Below, in pieces: positions 43,250-53,197 of a stretch of DNA of 64,000 nt. The stretch lies in the NCBI RefSeq assembly GCF_000315625.1, contig NW_005434654.1, positions 680,632 to 744,631 on the forward strand. The letters run 5' to 3'. Source of the DNA: Guillardia theta CCMP2712. Taxonomy: Eukaryota > Cryptophyceae > Pyrenomonadales > Geminigeraceae. The notes under the pieces were generated by a model. That model had not been told where the DNA came from and made no database searches. It worked only from the letters and a program-made list of their open reading frames with translations. How positions within the stretch are numbered: the first letter of the stretch is position 1; every line of letters starts with the position of its first letter. The position numbers and the translations under genes were made by a program.

Positions 43250-43682
43250 CATGTGATGATGGGGCTGGAGGAGATGAAAGGAGCAGCAAGGCTCTCGCTG
43301 GAAGTGTTTATGCCATTACAGGGTGACCACTGGGGTGACCGCGCCGAGCTCACTCATAGCACCTTCAGGAATTTCAGGCAAAGACGGGAGGAAACGATCA
43401 AGCAGATGGAAACTCTCGGGTGCCAGTTGAGCCCGACGGTTCACAAGCGAGTAGAGTTTGTACTGTGCGATGACGACGCCTTGACTTCAGAGACAAAACA
43501 TGTAAGCACAGAAAAAGAGGCGTTTTTTAACGACCCTTCAGGTCAGGAAAGCAGCCAAGTACAAGATCCCTCTCGTCTCAATCCAGTATGTGGAGGAGTG
43601 TGTTCAATTGGGGAAGAAGCTTCGCCCAGAGGATTTCGACAAGACAAGGAGGATTTCTGGTCTGCAACTAGAACAGGAATGA
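43250..43682 (+). CDS. BRCT-domain protein, 3' part
   Basis: The last exons encode a BRCT fold: REETIKQMETLGCQLSPTVH, KRVEFVLCDDDALTSETKH (donor CAT|GTAAGC at about 43502), then after AG at about 43540 VRKAAKYKIPLVSIQYVEEC, VQLGKKLRPEDFD and a stop at 43680-43682. The T-K-x-x-x-A-x-x-x-x-I-P-V/L pattern and the aromatic in the last helix region are typical. BRCT domains bind phosphopeptides in DNA-damage and checkpoint proteins (family knowledge). Upstream coding exons probably exist (a DEMLCALVDKFRHAVPHKML frame at about 43125-43200 is a candidate) but the start is not resolved; the gene may be single-BRCT. Confidence 0.65.
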
Positions 43683-43845
43683 AAGGGATGGGAATGACAG
43701 TGAATCAAAGACATTCCGTGGAACTTCTTGTTTTCCACTAATCTGTCTCGTGCATAGTGAAAGAAATCAGCTTCTTGGGGAGATAACCGAAAAAAAAGCT
43801 TTCTATTCAACACCCAATAATAATTGTATTGACTATGAAATCCTT

Positions 43846-45177
43846 TCAGTTTTCACGCCTGAAGAGATGCTTTGCCAAGGATGCATGAAAAAGCTTTTCT
43901 TCAAGGTCATGATCAAGTCCAGTGATTGTTTCCTTTAGTCTCTGCTCAAGCTTGTTCTCCGGCACTTGAGAGTTATCCTCCGCGATTGATTGTATCAGAT
44001 TCGTTCCCATGTCTGCTTGCTTGCGAGAGTCGGTCGCTACAGAGGCGGGTGGTTTCATACTCCGCTGGAGATCATGTAGACCTGCATCCAACTGCTGCCT
44101 CATGGATTTTTCAAGTTTGATTCGTGACATAGAATGGCCGTCCTTCACTTGGAGCGCCGTTCCATCCTTCAGATTACCAAACAACAAAGCAGTTGGCTGA
44201 TAATTTTTTGCATCCAACTGCACAGGGTGGTTTGCTTCCCAATGCTTGGCTGTGTCCCATTTGGCCGTCATCAATTCCTCCTTGCTCAAAGCCGCAGACT
44301 CTTCTTGCTTAAACATGCTTGCTTCTTTTTCATTCAGCTTCTTCAGAAACGATTCTGCAAAATTTCCTTGAAGTGTTGAAGTATGGTGTGCTTCCATGGG
44401 TTTACTCGTGTGGGCATTACTCCACATTTTCTTCAGATCTCGTTCTGCTTTTCGATTCAGCAGATCTTTCATTCGCTCCTTGATGGACAGCGGATTCATC
44501 TTATGTGCAGGCATTTGTACACTTGCACGCGCTGCCATCATGGTGGCCTGAATTGCCTTCTTGCTGGCACCCTTTGAGGGAGAGCTTGCTGCCTTGCTTT
44601 TGTGCTCTTGCGACTTGTGAGGTCTGCCATGCAGAATGGCTTCAGCAAGACGAATTTTGTCGCTCAAATCCACTGTTGAACGACCCATATGTGATTTACT
44701 GACTGTCTTCATCTTGCTTGTGTGAGCAGGGGCCTCGACAAAATGACTCTTGTGAAGCATCGAAGGCGATTGATTTATGACGTCGGCAACTTTGATTTGT
44801 TGTTGCAGTTTCGGATTGATCGCCAGAGACGAAAGCTTATGCTTACCATGTTGCAGTGATGTTGCTATAGCATCTTCCTCTCCGTGATTGAAGCGAAATC
44901 CTGCCTTTCTTAGTGCATTTGCGTACAGATGCCCCTCGTCAACTTCACTGTCTTGCATGAGAGTCCTCTTGATGATTCGCTTGAGAGTAGAGCCATCGCC
45001 ATGCGTCTGAGAGATCAAAGTGTTGCTGGTACGATATTTCATGAAAACTATCGTAGCGATCATCGAACAAGCCATCATCCCAATCCCCATGCCTATCGCA
45101 GTTCGGCGAGCCATACCCGACACCATTTCCCCCTGACTCTTCACACGATGGTGGATCCTCATCCCCACTATGTCCAC
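43846..45177 (-). CDS. Basic single-pass membrane protein (443 aa), unrecognised
   Basis: Intronless. After a short basic head, one TM helix (IGMGIGMMACSMIATIVF), then a long Lys/His/Gln/Met-rich tail without cysteine pairs and with repeated basic helices (IKERMKDLLNRKAERDLKKM, ESFLKKLNEKEASMFKQEES). The last part (LEQRLKETITGLDHDLEEKL) is a likely coiled coil. The topology, N-in with a large C-terminal domain or the reverse, cannot be told. No family recognised; composition suggests extended helices. Its start faces the GT-rich island at 45.4 kb. Confidence 0.7.
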   Translation of the reverse strand: MDIVGMRIHHRVKSQGEMVSGMARRTAIGMGIGMMACSMIATIVFMKYRTSNTLISQTHGDGSTLKRIIKRTLMQDSEVDEGHLYANALRKAGFRFNHGEEDAIATSLQHGKHKLSSLAINPKLQQQIKVADVINQSPSMLHKSHFVEAPAHTSKMKTVSKSHMGRSTVDLSDKIRLAEAILHGRPHKSQEHKSKAASSPSKGASKKAIQATMMAARASVQMPAHKMNPLSIKERMKDLLNRKAERDLKKMWSNAHTSKPMEAHHTSTLQGNFAESFLKKLNEKEASMFKQEESAALSKEELMTAKWDTAKHWEANHPVQLDAKNYQPTALLFGNLKDGTALQVKDGHSMSRIKLEKSMRQQLDAGLHDLQRSMKPPASVATDSRKQADMGTNLIQSIAEDNSQVPENKLEQRLKETITGLDHDLEEKLFHASLAKHLFRREN

Positions 45178-45419
45178 AGCCAGGCGTTACAGACCAGTTG
45201 CAGACTGGTTGCAGAGCAACACGATCGTTCCAAGAACGTTACAAGAACGTTACTGGCTTCCAGGAAACAAATTTACTACACGGACTTCAGTTTTAAAACG
45301 AATAGGGTTTTAAAATCCACTTTTAAAAACTTTTTGCGACCCCGACTGCCTGTTGACCCCAGTTGCAGCCATGGGTGGTACCCCTCAACTTTTTGTTTAC
45401 CTCGATGTACGAGGATGAT

Positions 45420-46260
45420 ACTCAAAAATTGGAATTTTTGAGGTAGGGGTGGACACCCAAGGGATGTTGTCGAAATGAAACTAGCCTGTTGACCCACAAC
45501 GTCGACTCCGTGCCGCGTGAAGTTTTTTTTTTTAAATCAAAATCTTTTTAGAGCCGAACAATATACATTACACTGAGGTACAATTGTTATAAGCTTGGTA
45601 TAATTTGGTAGGATTTTCTATCTCGATTGTTTTTTGCTGGTACTAACATGTGGCAAAACGTGATTTGCCGTAGTAACCTTCAACCCGCTGCCTCCAACGA
45701 AGAAGGGTGGGGTATTATCTTGTGACATAGGGTGGGGTAGTAGATTTTGACCCAACCCCATTAGATACCACATTAGCACCCCTCTAAAAGACCCATATTA
45801 GCACCCATCCGAGACATCAAGTTCAGCAAAGGATTTGTTCTTTCGGGGGGCAGGGTAGGGTAGTGTAAGTGAGATGGTAGGTCATGGGTCCACGAGAGGC
45901 CGATACAATTTCACAGGGGGTGGGGTACATTGTGGTAGGAGATCGAGCTGTGAGGAGGGTCGGGGGCACTAGTAGCCCAAACCAGACAAGGAGGGTAGGG
46001 TTGTCTCATTCAAGGGGGAGCAACAGGGTAGGTAGGGAAAGGACACCAAATCGATCGGTGGCAGGGTGGGTATAATGACCTATGAATATCCTTGGGGTGG
46101 TGACAGTCCCATACGAATCGCTAGCAGATAGCCAGGAGTGATAGGACTCTTCACCTTAGGAGAATGTCCTGTTTGAGATTACGGTAGGAAGGGTAGGGGT
46201 ACATGGTGACCAGGGGGTAGTGCCAGTAGGGTAGGATAGGGTGGGGTTGAAAGAATCAAA
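45420..46260. repeat. GT-rich island
   Basis: Many GGGTAGGG, GGGGTGGG and GGGGTAG motifs, with some CACCCCACCC, after an AT-rich stretch (45520-45660). No ORF worth calling. It separates the basic membrane protein gene from DCP2. Confidence 0.65.
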
Positions 46261-46776
46261 CCGAGCAAAACTGAAACATCTCGTAGAGATAGGAAGGAGA
46301 GCACAAGCTTTGCTTGAAGTGCTTGCACACAATCGAGTAGGTTTTCACTCTGCTGTGTGTGTGAGAGTGAGTGAGTGAGTGAGAGAGAGAGAGCTATTGA
46401 ATTTTTGATCCTGTCTGTGGAAATCTCATCGTGAAAAGAAGCTCTTCAGAAAGAAGTTTACTAAATTTCAACCGACTGTTGAATAAGTTGTGCCGAAGCT
46501 CGTGATTGTTATCAGGTTTCGAGAAGCGACAAAGAAGTGAAAAATATTGCAGTCACTGTACCAACATTATTTGCGGAAGTTTGATTCTCTACAAAGCCAT
46601 TTCTGAATTGATCAATAGTGAGCAAACCGGTATCAAGCGTGGCGGTCAGAAGGTTGGATCAGCGAGAACTTTTTGGACTGTGGTGATAAGCTGGATGCGA
46701 TAGTGGTGTCTACTACATTCTTTGACGCCAATCTTAGTGAAGTGAAGTAATCCTTGAACATCAGTTCTCTTCTGAA

Positions 46777-48127
46777 ATGACTCAAGTTATGATGCCAATG
46801 CAATTAAGTGGATCCATTCTGCCAGCCCCAACAAATTTTCAACAATTTCAATCCCAATGCATCGCGGGGATGATGATCAACGAAGTTCAGAGGAGCGTGA
46901 AATTGAACTCCCAAGGCGACTTGTTGCATACCGTTTTTCAAGATCTGGAAACAAGGTTAATATTTTTGCTTGATTTTGGCGATGTTGTCTTATTTTCTGC
47001 CCAGGTTCATCATTAATTGTCCCTCCGAAGATGATTCTAACCAAGAGCTCATGCTCTTGATGTTTGAAGTTGAAAAGGCGCACTGGTACTATGTGGATTT
47101 TTGGAGGAAACAACATCCACATCTTCCTGCTTACAGTTTGAAAGAGTTTGGTGGGCATCTCTTTCGCCACTCTATGCTCCTTCAAGCATTCAGTCCAAAT
47201 TATGATTCAATCTACAGCGAATGGCTTGTTTACAAACGAGCAGTTCCCACGTTTGGAGCATGTATTCTAAATCAAGACTGTACAAAAATTCTTCTGGTGA
47301 GAGGTTGGAATTCCAAGACATGGGGTTGGCCCAAGGGCAAGGTAAACAAAAGTGAACAAGATGCGATTTGTGCTGCTCGGGAAGTAATGGAGGAGATCGG
47401 TTTTGATATTCTGCCCTTCATCAACGAGAAAGACACTATACATGCTAGCTTGCGAGAGCACCACATGAAGCTATATGTGATTTCTGGGATTTCAGAATCA
47501 ACTGTCTTTGAAACAAGGACTAGGCAAGAGATTTCCGAGATTGCATGGCATCCCCTTAACGAGATTGGGCAAGATCGGGACTCAAACAAATGCAAATATT
47601 ACAGTGTCGCTCCCGTCCTTGCACAGCTCAGATCATGGATTGCCCAGCAGAAACGATCTCTGTCACGCAGCAAGACACCAGTGCGTTTTGTGAAAGATGA
47701 ATCCAAGTCTCAGAGTCGTCGATCCACCACTCCCAGTAAGTCAGATGCGAAGGCGAAAAAGAACAAGGGGGTTGCAGGTGATTTCCACGAAGTTGACGCC
47801 GCGGGTGTTGTTCGTAACAATGCTGCCACATTTGGAACCTTCTCAGGGGAATCAAAGGGTTTCTCAGCCGAAGAGATGTTCCGTGTCAACGAAGAAAACT
47901 TCGGAATAACCACGACATATTCTTTCGAACAGTACACGACTGCTCTCCCTGGACAACAGTCGACCACGATTGAAAATCCGTCCGAACCAAAGTTGTATGC
48001 AGAACGATTTCGCCAATGCAATGTTTGTGATGGAGTCCAATCGACCAAGTCCGAGGCCACAACTGGGAGCAGCTTTCTTGGCTTCAAATTTGATGTGGAC
48101 GAAATCATGGGCACTTTGCCCATGTAA
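46777..48127 (+). CDS. DCP2: mRNA decapping enzyme DCP2
   Basis: Two exons, 46777-46955 and 47005-48127, joined in phase 2 across a 49-bp intron (433 aa). The N-terminal regulatory domain (FIINCPSEDDSNQELMLLMF, EKAHWYYVDFWRKQHPHLP, LKEFGGHLFRHSMLL) precedes the Nudix domain: VPTFGACILNQDCTKILLVR, then the Nudix box GWPKGKVNKSEQDAICAARE-VMEEIGFD with all catalytic Glu. Box B (ISEIAWHPLNEI, YYSVAPVLAQLRSWIAQQK) follows. The C-terminal ~170 residues are disordered. DCP2 hydrolyses the m7G cap in the cytoplasm, releasing m7GDP, with DCP1 and EDC partners. Confidence 0.96.
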
Positions 48128-48239
48128 CTTGCAACATGGTGAAGCGAAGGGTTAGCCGACAGCCCTTGCCTAGATCCGGTATATGATAGGTGATAGGCTC
48201 AACTACTGATCGGGATGTGGTGTGTACACTTTCACCCAC

Positions 48240-48299
48240 ATCTGACTGCGTTGGAATGTCTCTCACTGAGAGATCTGGGTTCGATTCCCAGACGGTCTA
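48240..48299 (+). pseudogene. tRNA-like 3' half (type II variable arm and T arm)
   Basis: TCTCTCACTGAGAGA can fold as a long variable arm; CTGGGTTCGATTCCCAG is a perfect T arm with the conserved GTTCGAtTC loop, followed by ACGGTCT as a possible 3' acceptor strand. A 5' strand pairing with it (AGACCGT) is not found within about 120 bp upstream or downstream. It is read as a tRNA-Ser/Leu-type remnant; a tRNA-derived repeat is an alternative. Confidence 0.35.
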
Positions 48300-48316
48300 T
48301 TTTCAACAAACGATAA

Positions 48317-49156
48317 TCATTCGATCTCATCAGGTAGCAGTTGGTTGGGTATGCTCACTTCCCATATTCCAGGTTTGCCTGGAACAGTCAAAGGTCTTTT
48401 CAGCCAGTAAGTGCGAAGTATCGGGGTAAGAAATTTGCCCATGTCCTCTCTGGCGGCGACAACCGCAGATTCAATCTTGGGTTGTCCTCTTTCCTCGTAG
48501 GTTCCCAGCCATGTTTCTCCTAGTTCGACTATCCCTACGATATCACCTGGTGCAAAGTCGTCTGGCAAGCTACATAGATCCGAAATCTGACTTGCTGTAA
48601 GACCTTGGCTGATCAGGACGTCCCTGTACTTGCTATCCTTCCATGGTTTCCGGCCTACATGCAACGCAAACAAACCTTTAGATTGAAAGAAAAGGTTTGA
48701 ATTGCGACTTTCAATCGTCTTATGGTTCTTCATCAGCAAACTGGCAAAAGGCTGTGACATGCTGAAACATTTGAACATCGTTCGATCACCGAGTAATTCG
48801 ACCTTCTCGGCATACAATCTATCTTTTGCATCATCGTATGCCAGGAAGAAGGATACTTCATCTTCTGTTGACAGGATCGTTGGATTGTTGGGCAAGATCT
48901 TTGACGAATGGACGAACACGTCGCGATCAAGTGTTTCAGAGGTGATGAACCCATAGCGCCTGGCAGCATCAAATCGACTACATTTTCCTTGAAGGCGCTG
49001 TCCTCGCAGACCTGAATGGCTTTCTCCACTGCTGTGACTCGCCATGAGGCCTCTGACGCTTCTGGCCGCATTCCTCTCTACACTTGCTAGGCTGCTGGTG
49101 GGCGGGGATGGCAGGGCATGAAGCAACACTGTGACCATGGCCAGCATTTCTTGCAC
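48317..49156 (-). CDS. Cold-shock domain + ASCH domain fusion protein
   Basis: Intronless, 279 aa. Residues ~55-120 form a cold-shock domain (GKCSRFDAARRYGFITSETL, DRDVFVHSSKI) with the YGFI and VFVH RNP-like motifs. From about 128, FKCFSMSQPFASLLMKNHKT-IESRN and GLFALHVGRKPW match the start of an ASCH (PUA-like) domain, with GDIVGIVELGETW as its inner strand. Both are nucleic-acid-binding folds, so an RNA-related role is likely (inference). The start is probably internal (Met at ~38, before the CSD); upstream residues look non-conserved. Its stop lies 17 bp from the tRNA-like remnant. Confidence 0.85.
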   Translation of the reverse strand: MQEMLAMVTVLLHALPSPPTSSLASVERNAARSVRGLMASHSSGESHSGLRGQRLQGKCSRFDAARRYGFITSETLDRDVFVHSSKILPNNPTILSTEDEVSFFLAYDDAKDRLYAEKVELLGDRTMFKCFSMSQPFASLLMKNHKTIESRNSNLFFQSKGLFALHVGRKPWKDSKYRDVLISQGLTASQISDLCSLPDDFAPGDIVGIVELGETWLGTYEERGQPKIESAVVAAREDMGKFLTPILRTYWLKRPLTVPGKPGIWEVSIPNQLLPDEIE

Positions 49157-49257
49157 GATTGGGCTTTCGGGTTCGCCTCAAGAAGTTTAGAAGACAGTGG
49201 ATGTAAATAAGGAAATTCATGCTGGAGATAGATTGCTGTCCTCACCTCCTCTCGTCA

Positions 49258-52200
49258 TGGCGATGGCACTCCCGAGCACGAAGATTCAAGTAAGAGGAGG
49301 CGAACGAGGAGGAGGAGGAGGAGGAGGAGGAGGAGGAGGAGGAGGATATGGTCAACGAGGACGAGGACGAGGACGAGGTTGAGGACGAGGACGGGGAAGA
49401 AGTGTGAGAGGAATAGTTTGCATAGTTGCTGTGAAGGAACTTGGTGAGCAGAGCAGGAACGGGAAAAGTCAGGAGCGACGAGAAACAGGTGTGAAGGACA
49501 GCAAGTCGAGGAGTGGGCGAGGAGAAGTAAAACGATTGGCATCAAGATGAAGTTGTGAAGAGGTTGAAAGCAAGCAGATGAAAGAAGGGAGAGACATTGT
49601 TGGGGAAGGGGCGGGGGGCGGGGGGGGGATGAGAGAGTGGGAGGGAGGGAGGGAGGGAGGGAGGGACAGAGGGACAGAGGGAGACAGAGAGGAGGGAAGT
49701 GATTGACAGTCAACTTACAGATCGACAAACCGTCGGATTATGTCGATGAAAAGGAAGCAGCAGCTCAAAAACTACCCCCTGAGTTGATAGGTTTGAAGCT
49801 ACGAGACAGATAGTTTGATGTCTCGATGAAACAGCTAAAATTTCCTTCAGCATCAACTTCCCTGGCGAACTGGTTCACAAGGATGCAGGTGAATGAATGT
49901 CTGCCGTGCGCTAGTGAAAGCCCAACCCCAAACCATGGCAGACTGCAATTGTTGAAGGCAATAACATCAACGAAGCTGATCAGTTAGGCTTCTGGTGATT
50001 TGTATATCACAAAGGTTTTGGTATGTATTGTTAACCATTGTATCTGTTCATGAAACACAGCTACATACACTATGCTGCCCTTGACGGGGAACTTGCTGTT
50101 GTAGAGATGCTGTTGAAGCATGGTTGACTGCAGTCTCCTGGTGGGCGGTGGGAGTTTGAACTTGTAGTAGGGGTTGAAGTCGATACCAAGTCAAGAAACA
50201 AGCAGAGCATCTCCCCCCTTCATTGGGCTGCTCTGCGTGGTCACACGCAGGTAGGTGCTGCACAGTCCCTGGTGAGACTGAGTGCCCGCAGGTCGTTAAG
50301 TTCTTGCTTGACAAAGGTGCGGAGATTGAGTCGCAAGTGAGACGGAGAGCCGAGTGTCCTTGCTTTGAACTTGACAATCTCGCCAGGACAGCGAAGGACA
50401 CACGCCTCTCATGAAGGCAGCACAGTACAACCAAGTGCCTCCTCCTCTTCTTGCCTTCTCTCCTTCACTCTCTGACAGGTTCAAACTTGTCTACTGCTCC
50501 TGGCGCGAGGAGCAAGTGTTCACACGGTTTGACGTTTGTTCTCTATCTCATGTGTTGAAGGTTGTGCAGGAAGACATTCACGGACACCAAGTAGAAGTTG
50601 TTCTTGAGAGCTTCTATTCACGCATGTCTCAGGCTCTTCACTGGGCTTGCTTTCAGGGCTGCGGACTCGTGGTGGAGCTTCTACTGAAAGGTAGCCGCGA
50701 GGAAGGAGAGAGATCAGTGACGAGGAGTGAAAGCTGGGGCGAACGTCAACTTCAAAGATCACGACGACAAGATTCCCTTGCACCGCGCACTTCAGAACTT
50801 CCACGTGATTGCCTTGATCCTGTGTAAAACCTTTATCACCTTCACTTTGAGCAGTGGACGAAAAGGGACATCGTGCTGCTACTTCTCCAAAACAATTCCA
50901 TCGTAACTACATCGTCTTTCTCTCCCCTCTCCCTCCTCTTCCCCTCCCCCCAATACTTATTGCCTCGTGTTTCGATCTTACTTTGTGGCTGACTGTGAGG
51001 TTGCAGGTTGATATCCAGGTAGGAGATATTGTACCCTGCCTTCGCTTGACCTTGCGCAGAACGACAAGGAGGAGCTCAACATGGTCCAGCTGGTCAAGAA
51101 AAGCAACTCGCCTGTCAGTCTGCTTAGCTGCCTGAGTTTGTCTCCAGTGACTCCTTGCAGGCACGACAGAGGATCATCGGCTGGTTGAGAGGGAGAGACG
51201 TACGTCACCCGCTGGCCTCTCTGGTGTTTGGCCTCAAGGAAGGAGAGAAGGTACCAGGAGAGCAGGAGACGCTCTGCTGACTGGAGCAGGGAAGCTTCGA
51301 GTATCAACTCGCGGTGATGGAAGCAAGGGGCAAACATCCGGTGGGAGGGCGTGCGGGGTGAGGGGCACCTGGTCACCATGTGCTAGATGCTCCTGACCAT
51401 CTTCTTCGTGGGAGCTGCTAGTTGCTTCCTCGTCTACTTTCGCAATCTCTACAGGTCTGCTCCCTCTCTCCTTCTCTTGGCGTCCCTCACTCCCTTCAGG
51501 TTCTTTCACGTCTGGACTTCTTTGCACTACGTGGGGCTCCTGGCAGCAGCTGTCGCAGTCTCTTCCTACCTCACCCTCCTCCGTTTGAACCCAGGCAAGG
51601 CCTCCTCCTACTCCTCCGCCTCCTCCGTCTCAGCCCCCCCTCCGCCCCCCTCCCCCCTCCTCCTCCTCCTCTGCCAACGTTTCCTCCTCATCCTCCTGTT
51701 CTTGCTCTTGTTCTCTCTTTTTCACCCTCACACTCCGACGGCGCTTTCTTTCTTACGATGCCGTCAGGTATCATCAGCACGGACAACTCACCGGAAGAGC
51801 AGGAAGAGATCAGAGTAAACGACTTTCCGACTTTTGTTTTGCCTTCTCACTTGTTGGCAGCAACAACTCTGTGACGGAGAGAAGATCGACAGGATTTGCA
51901 GCACCTGCAGGATCCGCAAGCCCCTCCGTTCCAAGCACTGCAAGTGTGAAACTTCTCTTGTTTGGATGCTTTCTCGTCTCACCGCACCCTCGAGGTTCTG
52001 TGGAAGGTGTGTCGCCAAGTTCGACCATCATTGTCCGTGGATTGGGAACTGCGTGGGGTGGGACAGGACAAACACTTGCGACTTCTCATTTTCACGCAGC
52101 TACCGCAATCATCCGCTCTTCGTTCTCTTCCTCGGCTCTGCTTTTTCTGCTGGTAGGAGAGGAAGAGCGTGTGAGGTCCTTGACCTCTGGCAGGCGTCAT

Positions 52201-52889
52201 CCTCAACCTTTTCAGCGTCTACCGCGTCTCGTTCGAGCCTGACCTTCAGCACCTCGACTGGTCCTCCTTGCGCGGGTGAACCCCTGCCCCTCTTTCATCC
52301 TCATCCTCATCCTCATCGTGCTCAGGTCCTTGTACTCCATCTTCTACTTCGGTCTCTTGTCGTGTCGCCATGTTCGCTGCTGTGACGTGGCTTGCAGTGA
52401 CTTTCTTCATGTGGAATTTTCCTCACATGTTTGTCAACGTGTGCTTCAGCGGCTTGTTCACCGTCTACTTCTTGTTCATGTTCGCCTGCCACCTGCGCCA
52501 GATTCTTGTCAACATCACGACTAACGAGATGGAGAACGCCTTTCGGCTGCCCTACCTCCACAAGCCAGAAGCGTCTTATGACGAAGAGAGCGGGCCCCGG
52601 GAGGACCATCATCACTTTGTGAACCCCTTCGATCGCGGCTCAGCCATCAACTGCATCGAGGGCTTCTTTCGTCCCCTTCCTCCTCTCTGCCTCCGCATGG
52701 AGGTTTGGGGGTCGGACGGGTGAGAGACTATCCTCTCCTCCTCCTCCTCCTCCTCGTTCCCCTTCTCCTTCTCTTTTTTTTCTCACTTGAGCTTTCAGAG
52801 GAGTCCGCAGGCATCCTTCCACCTTGTTCCCGGACTACTACACCATCTCCTCCGTGGACGAGGTCCAGAAGGTGATGAGCTTGAGGTGA
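49258..52889 (+). CDS. Ankyrin-repeat DHHC palmitoyltransferase (AKR1/ZDHHC17 type)
   Basis: Many short exons. Start [17 protein letters not shown] (49258), then [33 protein letters not shown], and ankyrin repeats: [91 protein letters not shown] segments follow ([33 protein letters not shown]), then the cysteine-rich domain [35 protein letters not shown] with an intact DHHC box, more TM helices, a TTxE motif ([16 protein letters not shown]), [16 protein letters not shown] and an end at TGA 52887-52889. These enzymes attach palmitate to cysteines of Golgi/membrane proteins, ankyrins choosing substrates (family knowledge). The exact join before the last exon ([15 protein letters not shown]) is unsure. 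Confidence 0.88.
49290..49345. repeat. (GGA)n microsatellite in first intron of the DHHC gene
   Basis: GGA repeat about 50 bp long, right after the first exon's donor, continued by GACGAG repeats to 49385. Another GGGA tract lies at 49640-49665 in the same intron. Confidence 0.9.
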
Positions 52890-53197
52890 GCGATCAGCAG
52901 TGTCATGATGGCGGGAAGACTGAGATGAGGGCAGGGAGATGCAGGAGGTGCGGGAGGCGACGAGCTACGCGGCCATTCCGAGGGAGGAGGTGAAGGACTC
53001 GTGACTGAAGCGCCGCGAGTGACCCTAGGAGAGTTGGCGGCCTGTGATGGCTGTCACAGGAGGCTTGTCAAAGAATATAACCGTTAATAACCGTTACTTG
53101 ATGTGTCCCTCCTACCCCCTCATGTTCATTTGTCAAGGTTTTCACTGCAAGCCGCACGGTATGGTGGCGAGTAGCGAAGGTGGCTGAGGGCAGCAGC

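Noticed and set aside
49255-49728. 157-codon minus-strand Leu/Pro-rich frame
   Set aside because: Antisense to the GGA and GGGA tracts in the first intron of the DHHC gene.
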